Positions 7,015 to 10,554 of a stretch of DNA of 10,554 nucleotides are shown here, one piece after another; position 1 is the first letter of the stretch, and every line of letters begins with the position of its first letter. The position numbers and the translations under genes are program-made. The notes beneath the pieces were generated by a model. The model was given only the letters and a program-made list of their open reading frames with translations. It did no database searches and was not told the DNA's origin. Source of the DNA: QHWK01 sp035315685 (GTDB lineage Bacteria; Acidobacteriota; Vicinamibacteria; Vicinamibacterales; CAVVIG01); NCBI GenBank assembly GCA_035315685.1, contig DATFXR010000261.1, forward strand, positions 1 to 10,554. The letters run 5' to 3'.

Positions 7015-7974
7015 GTGTCGTATCTGGCACGCGTGCTGCGCGTCTACACGCATAAACGATCGGGACCGCTGTCGTTCTGGTACGAACAGCCCGAGCTGAA
7101 CGAGCGCGCGTTCCGCGGCCTGCCGGATTACTTCATGCGCTTTGCCGGAAAAGCGCGCTACCCCGGACCGTTCGATCGGGACGGCGTCCCGCTTCTCGAC
7201 TATCACGGCGACATCGGCCGGCAATACAACCCGATCGCGATCGCGCAGTACGGTCTCGCCCGATTCAATGCCTGGGCGGCCGGCGGCACATCCGCCGATC
7301 GCGGCGCGTGGATCGCAGCGGCGAACTGGCTGGAGCGCGGGATGCGCCCCAACCATCACGGCGTGCGCGTGTGGATGCACGACTTCGACTGGCCGTACCG
7401 CCAGCGGCTGAGAGCGCCGTGGTACTCGGGACTCGCGCAAGGCAACGGTCTCTCGTTGCTGGTGCGGGCGGCAATCGCGACCGGAGAACTCAAGTACATA
7501 GACGCCGCACATCTGGCCTTCGGCCCGCTGAGACGCGACGTCGCTGAGGGCGGCGTGCTCGTCACCGATGCGAGCCACGACGTCTGGATCGAGGAATACA
7601 TCGTCGATCCGCCGACGCATATTCTGAATGGCTTCATCTGGGCACTGTGGGGCGTCTACGACTACGCGCTCTGGTCGGGGCGGTCCGACGCGTTTCAGAT
7701 CTTGGAGGCGGTCGTCGCGACGCTCGCGAAGCGCCTGGCGGACTTCGACACCGGCTGGTGGTCACTCTACGAAGCACGCGACGGGAGCCGGGAAATGCTC
7801 GCGAGCCGCTATTACCACACGCTGCACATCACACAGCTTCGAGTGCTGTATCGGCTGACAGGGATGGACACCTTCTCCGCCTTTGCCGACCGTTTTCAGG
7901 GTTATCTCGATCGGCCCTGCCATCGCGCGCTCGCGTTCGGCCGGAAGGCGATATTCAAGCTGCGCCACTACTGA
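7015..7974 (+). CDS. D-glucuronyl C5-epimerase family protein
   Basis: A 319-residue protein matching the C-terminal alpha/alpha-barrel domain of D-glucuronyl C5-epimerases, which invert C5 of glucuronic acid in glycans (heparosan GlcA to IdoA). Visible blocks are WYSGLAQG (136-143), WIEEY (191-195), ILNGFIWALWGVYDY, WWSLYEA with Y252, and YYHTLHITQL with Y267. From recalled human GLCE sequence, E194, Y195, Y252 and Y267 line up with E499, Y500, Y560 and Y578, the residues reported as catalytic. The protein has about half the length of the animal enzyme, lacks its N-terminal domains, and shows no signal peptide or membrane anchor, so it probably works in the cytoplasm. The start is uncertain: GTG 7015 gives a sensible N terminus (MSYLARVLRV); TTG 6955 would overlap the oxidoreductase and add 20 residues. 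The gene sits between an oxidoreductase and a glycosyltransferase, fitting a role on a uronic acid residue. Confidence 0.85.
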   Translation: MSYLARVLRVYTHKRSGPLSFWYEQPELNERAFRGLPDYFMRFAGKARYPGPFDRDGVPLLDYHGDIGRQYNPIAIAQYGLARFNAWAAGGTSADRGAWIAAANWLERGMRPNHHGVRVWMHDFDWPYRQRLRAPWYSGLAQGNGLSLLVRAAIATGELKYIDAAHLAFGPLRRDVAEGGVLVTDASHDVWIEEYIVDPPTHILNGFIWALWGVYDYALWSGRSDAFQILEAVVATLAKRLADFDTGWWSLYEARDGSREMLASRYYHTLHITQLRVLYRLTGMDTFSAFADRFQGYLDRPCHRALAFGRKAIFKLRHY

Positions 7975-7976
7975 AC

Positions 7977-9242
7977 GTGCGCATCCTCTTCTTCACGCAC
8001 TACTTTCCGCCCGAAGTGAACGCGCCGGCGAACCGGACGTTCGAGCATTGCCAGGCGTGGGTGAACGCGGGCCACGAGGTCCACGTCGTGACCTGCGTGC
8101 CGAGCCATCCGCTCGGGAGGCCCTTCGCGGGCTTCCACCGCTGCTGGTATCGCCACGACATCGCCGACGGCATTCACGTCCACCGCGTCTGGACGTGTCT
8201 CGCGCCAAATCGGAAGGTCTTCTGGCGCATCGTGAATTACTTGTCGTTCTTGCCGACGGCCGTATGGCGCGCCTGGCGGCTCGGCCGCTTCGACGTCGCC
8301 GTGGGGACCTCGCCGCAGTTCTTCTGCGCAGTGGCGACGTGGCTGTACACGCGCCTCCGGCCGACGCCGTGGGTATTCGAACTGCGGGACCTGTGGCCGG
8401 AGTCGATTCCCGCGGTGGGCGCGATGAAGCGATCGCTGGCGCTCCGGCTCCTCGAGCGCCTCGAGCTCCGAATGTATCGCGACGCCACGGCGATTGTGTG
8501 CGTGACGGAAGCGTTCATCCGAACGCTGCAGGCGCGGGGGATCGAAGCGGCGAAACTCCATTGGATTCCCAACGGCATCGAACCGTCGTTTTGGCAGGCA
8601 GCGGACCGCGATGCCGCGCGCGCCGAGCTCGGCGTGCGGGATGACGACGTCCTGGCCAGTTACGTCGGGACGATTGGAATGGCGCACGGCCTCGGCACGC
8701 TGGTCGCGGCCGCCGGCCTGCTGCGTCTCCGCGCTCCGGATGTGCGGATCCTCGTCGTCGGGGACGGCGCAGAACTCGCCCCGCTGCGCGATCTCGTATC
8801 GCGCCAGGGCCTGAGTAACGTCATGTTCACGGGCCTGGTACCGCGCGAGAAAGTGCCAGACATTCTCGCCGCATCGGATATGGCGCTGGTGACGTTGAAA
8901 CCCTCCGACGTATTCAAGACCGTCCTTCCATCCAAGATGTTCGAAGCGATGGCGGCGGCCAGACCAATCGTCCTGGCGATCGAGGGCGAAGCGCAGGCAG
9001 TACTCGAGCGCGCTGGGGCAGGCATCGCCGTTCAGCCCGGCGACGCGGCGGCGCTCGCCACGGCAATCGCGTGCCTGGCCGGCGACCGGCACCAGCGTGC
9101 CCGCATCGGCCAGGCCGGCGGCAGCTTCGTCGCGCGCGAGTTCAGCCGCCCGCTGTGGGCCGCACGCTATCTCTCCCTGCTCTCACGCCTTCCGGCTGCA
9201 GATCGAGCGGGTCGGCCGGTCGCTTCACCGGTGCTCCGGTAA
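7977..9242 (+). CDS. Glycosyltransferase family 4 (WbuB-like)
   Basis: A 421-residue GT-B glycosyltransferase that would transfer a sugar from a nucleotide donor, with retention, to a lipid-linked or growing glycan at the cytoplasmic face. The N-terminal acceptor half opens MRILFFTHYFPPEVNAPANR and has ELRDLWPES (135-143), typical of the WbuB/WcaI-like branch. The C-terminal donor half has WIPNGIE, SYVGTIGMAHG, ILVVGDGAE and LPSKMFEAMAAARPIV; E323 in the last is in the expected place for the EX7E-type nucleotide-sugar site. The GTG start at 7977 is two bases after the epimerase stop; the frame is open further upstream only as overlap with that gene. WbuB itself adds an N-acetylated deoxy amino sugar (FucNAc), but donor specificity cannot be read here. 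The GTG start lacks a clear ribosome-binding site, suggesting coupled translation. Confidence 0.91.
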   Translation: MRILFFTHYFPPEVNAPANRTFEHCQAWVNAGHEVHVVTCVPSHPLGRPFAGFHRCWYRHDIADGIHVHRVWTCLAPNRKVFWRIVNYLSFLPTAVWRAWRLGRFDVAVGTSPQFFCAVATWLYTRLRPTPWVFELRDLWPESIPAVGAMKRSLALRLLERLELRMYRDATAIVCVTEAFIRTLQARGIEAAKLHWIPNGIEPSFWQAADRDAARAELGVRDDDVLASYVGTIGMAHGLGTLVAAAGLLRLRAPDVRILVVGDGAELAPLRDLVSRQGLSNVMFTGLVPREKVPDILAASDMALVTLKPSDVFKTVLPSKMFEAMAAARPIVLAIEGEAQAVLERAGAGIAVQPGDAAALATAIACLAGDRHQRARIGQAGGSFVAREFSRPLWAARYLSLLSRLPAADRAGRPVASPVLR

Positions 9243-9251
9243 GAACTCACA

Positions 9252-10554
9252 GTGAACGACGTCTTCTGGGTCAGCCTGCCTGCAGTGGCGGCCGCCGCCC
9301 TCGCGTTCGGGTTCACGCCGCTGGTGGCCCGAGTCGCGGTGCGAGTGGGGGCGATCGACATCCCCGACGCGCGCAAGGTCCACGATCGGCCGATTCCCCG
9401 CCTAGGTGGCCTCGCGATCGTCGCGTCGATTGCCCTCGTGCTCGGCGGCGCGCAGTTGCTCTCTGCAGATCGCTGGGAACTGCCGCTGCACTTGGCGCCT
9501 GGTCTGGGACTCGGCGTGCTGCCGATCCTGCTGGTGTCGATATGGGATGACATCCAGTCGGTCGGGGCGCGGCGGAAACTGATCGCCCACACGTTGGGCG
9601 CCGTCATGGCGGTCGCGCTCGGAATCTCGCTCGGCCCCGTGGTGCACCTGTTCGGCGTGCCGATTGAAATCGGATGGATCGCCAGGCCGCTCTCCGTGCT
9701 GTGGATCGTGGCGGTCACGAATGCCTTCAATCTGATCGATGGGCTCGACGGGCTCTCGGCCGGACTGGCGCTGATTGCCGCCGCCAGCATGGCCGCCGTT
9801 TTCGCGATCGTCGGCCAGTCGAACATGGTCGGCGTCGCGCTCGTGCTCGCCGGCGCTCTGCTCGGATTTCTTCCCTACAACCTCCATCCCGCGCGGCTGT
9901 TCATGGGCGACACTGGTGCGACCGCCATCGGTTTCTGCCTGGCGGCGTTCGCGCTTCGGGGCGGCTCGACGCTCTCGAGCGGGTTCGCCGCTCTACTCCC
10001 AGTGTTCATCCTGGGCCTGCCGATCGCCGACGCGCTCGTTGCCGTGGCGCGACGAACCCTTCATCGCCTGGAGTATCACACCGGCGGCGTGTTCGACGCG
10101 GACCGTGATCACATTCACCATCGCCTGCTCGCACTCGGCGTCGACTACGGACGGGCGGTCCTGCTCCTCTATGCCGGCGGATTGATTTGTGCCGGGACGG
10201 CCCTCTTCTCAATTTTTCTGAACGCACGAGAGGCCGCCCTGATGGTGACCGCTCTGCTGCTGGCGGGCATCGTCGGGATCCGCCGGCTCGGCTACGACGA
10301 GTTCGCGTTCATCCGGCGCGGCACGGTTCTGAACGTCTACGAATCGCCGGTGGTGAAGCGCGGTTTCTTCGTCGTGCTCGTCGATTTCGTCGTGGCGTTC
10401 GCCGCAGCGTACGCAGCTGTGGGTCTCAAGACGGATCACTGGCTCCTGTCCGCGGTGCGGGGCCAGGTGGTCGAAATCGCGACGACGCTGGCGCCAGTCA
10501 CCGCGCTGGTGTTCTCCTGGCAAGGCATGTACCGCGGCAGCTGGCGCGTGGCGG
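9252..10554 (+). CDS. WecA/MraY-family polyprenyl-phosphate sugar-1-phosphate transferase, C-terminally extended, partial
   Basis: At least 434 residues, open at the window end. This polytopic membrane enzyme would transfer GlcNAc-1-P or a similar sugar phosphate from a UDP-sugar to undecaprenyl phosphate, starting glycan synthesis. Motifs in order: IDIPDARKVHDRPIPRLGG near residue 36; the Mg-binding aspartates WDD (D99, D100); NAFNLIDGLDGL (157-168); FMGDTG (217-222); and HIHHRLL (287-293), characteristic of the WecA/TagO branch. The usual protein ends near residue 330-360. Here it continues through a linker (RLGYDEFAFIRRG) into two more hydrophobic segments and YRGSWRVA, resembling the membrane region before CapD/PglF-type sugar epimerase domains. 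The GTG at 9252, nine bases after the GT4 stop, is the likely start. No stop codon occurs in this frame before 10554. Confidence 0.9.
   Translation, partial: MNDVFWVSLPAVAAAALAFGFTPLVARVAVRVGAIDIPDARKVHDRPIPRLGGLAIVASIALVLGGAQLLSADRWELPLHLAPGLGLGVLPILLVSIWDDIQSVGARRKLIAHTLGAVMAVALGISLGPVVHLFGVPIEIGWIARPLSVLWIVAVTNAFNLIDGLDGLSAGLALIAAASMAAVFAIVGQSNMVGVALVLAGALLGFLPYNLHPARLFMGDTGATAIGFCLAAFALRGGSTLSSGFAALLPVFILGLPIADALVAVARRTLHRLEYHTGGVFDADRDHIHHRLLALGVDYGRAVLLLYAGGLICAGTALFSIFLNAREAALMVTALLLAGIVGIRRLGYDEFAFIRRGTVLNVYESPVVKRGFFVVLVDFVVAFAAAYAAVGLKTDHWLLSAVRGQVVEIATTLAPVTALVFSWQGMYRGSWRVA

Noticed and set aside
7647..7976. Upstream extension of the GT4 frame into the epimerase gene
   Set aside because: The conserved GT4 N terminus MRILFFTHYFPPE begins exactly at GTG 7977. 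The region before it is out of frame with the C5-epimerase motifs that occupy it.
7968..9092. 374-residue minus-strand reading frame opposite the GT4 gene
   Set aside because: The + strand frame has clear GT4 motifs throughout. The antisense translation is rich in Arg, Glu, His and Ala without motifs, as typical for a shadow frame.

Overview
The window is GC-rich bacterial DNA with every recognisable gene on the + strand. Base composition, the tightly packed operon and the mix of families (AsnB-type amidotransferase, two-domain oxidoreductase, WecA-like transferase) would suit a high-GC environmental bacterium such as an Acidobacteriota or deltaproteobacterial-type lineage. There is no marker gene, so this placement is a weak inference.

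Layout. Bases 1-1150 hold one complete IS630-family insertion sequence: matching terminal inverted repeats, a TA target duplication and an intact DDE transposase. The transposase borrows its stop codon from the duplicated TA plus one host base. Directly after the right end, with only 16 host bases between element and start codon, begins a run of seven genes: an AsnB-type glutamine amidotransferase (1166-3112), a FkbM-family methyltransferase (3114-3992), a class I SAM methyltransferase (4013-4864), a fused MDR plus Gfo/Idh/MocA oxidoreductase (4887-6992), a D-glucuronyl C5-epimerase-family protein (about 7015-7974), a WbuB-like GT4 glycosyltransferase (7977-9242) and a WecA/MraY-family sugar-1-phosphate transferase that runs off the window (9252-10554). 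The gaps are 1 to 22 bases, so this looks like one polycistronic operon whose beginning is cut off or reorganised by the insertion sequence. No stretch of 300 bases lacks a gene, and I saw no tRNA, rRNA, CRISPR array or convincing terminator.

Function. Together the genes look like part of an exopolysaccharide, capsule or O-antigen locus. The WecA-like enzyme would start the repeat unit on undecaprenyl phosphate and the GT4 enzyme would extend it. The remaining five genes are candidates for tailoring sugars: oxidoreduction, C5 epimerisation, amidation and methylation. C5 epimerases of this family act on uronic acids, and AsnB homologues in polysaccharide loci can turn uronic acids into uronamides. 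The combination therefore suggests a surface glycan containing epimerised and possibly amidated or methylated uronic acid. This is inference from families and gene order. The most notable gene is the C5-epimerase homologue, which keeps the residues known to be catalytic in the animal heparan sulfate enzyme but is only about half its length and has no visible signal peptide.
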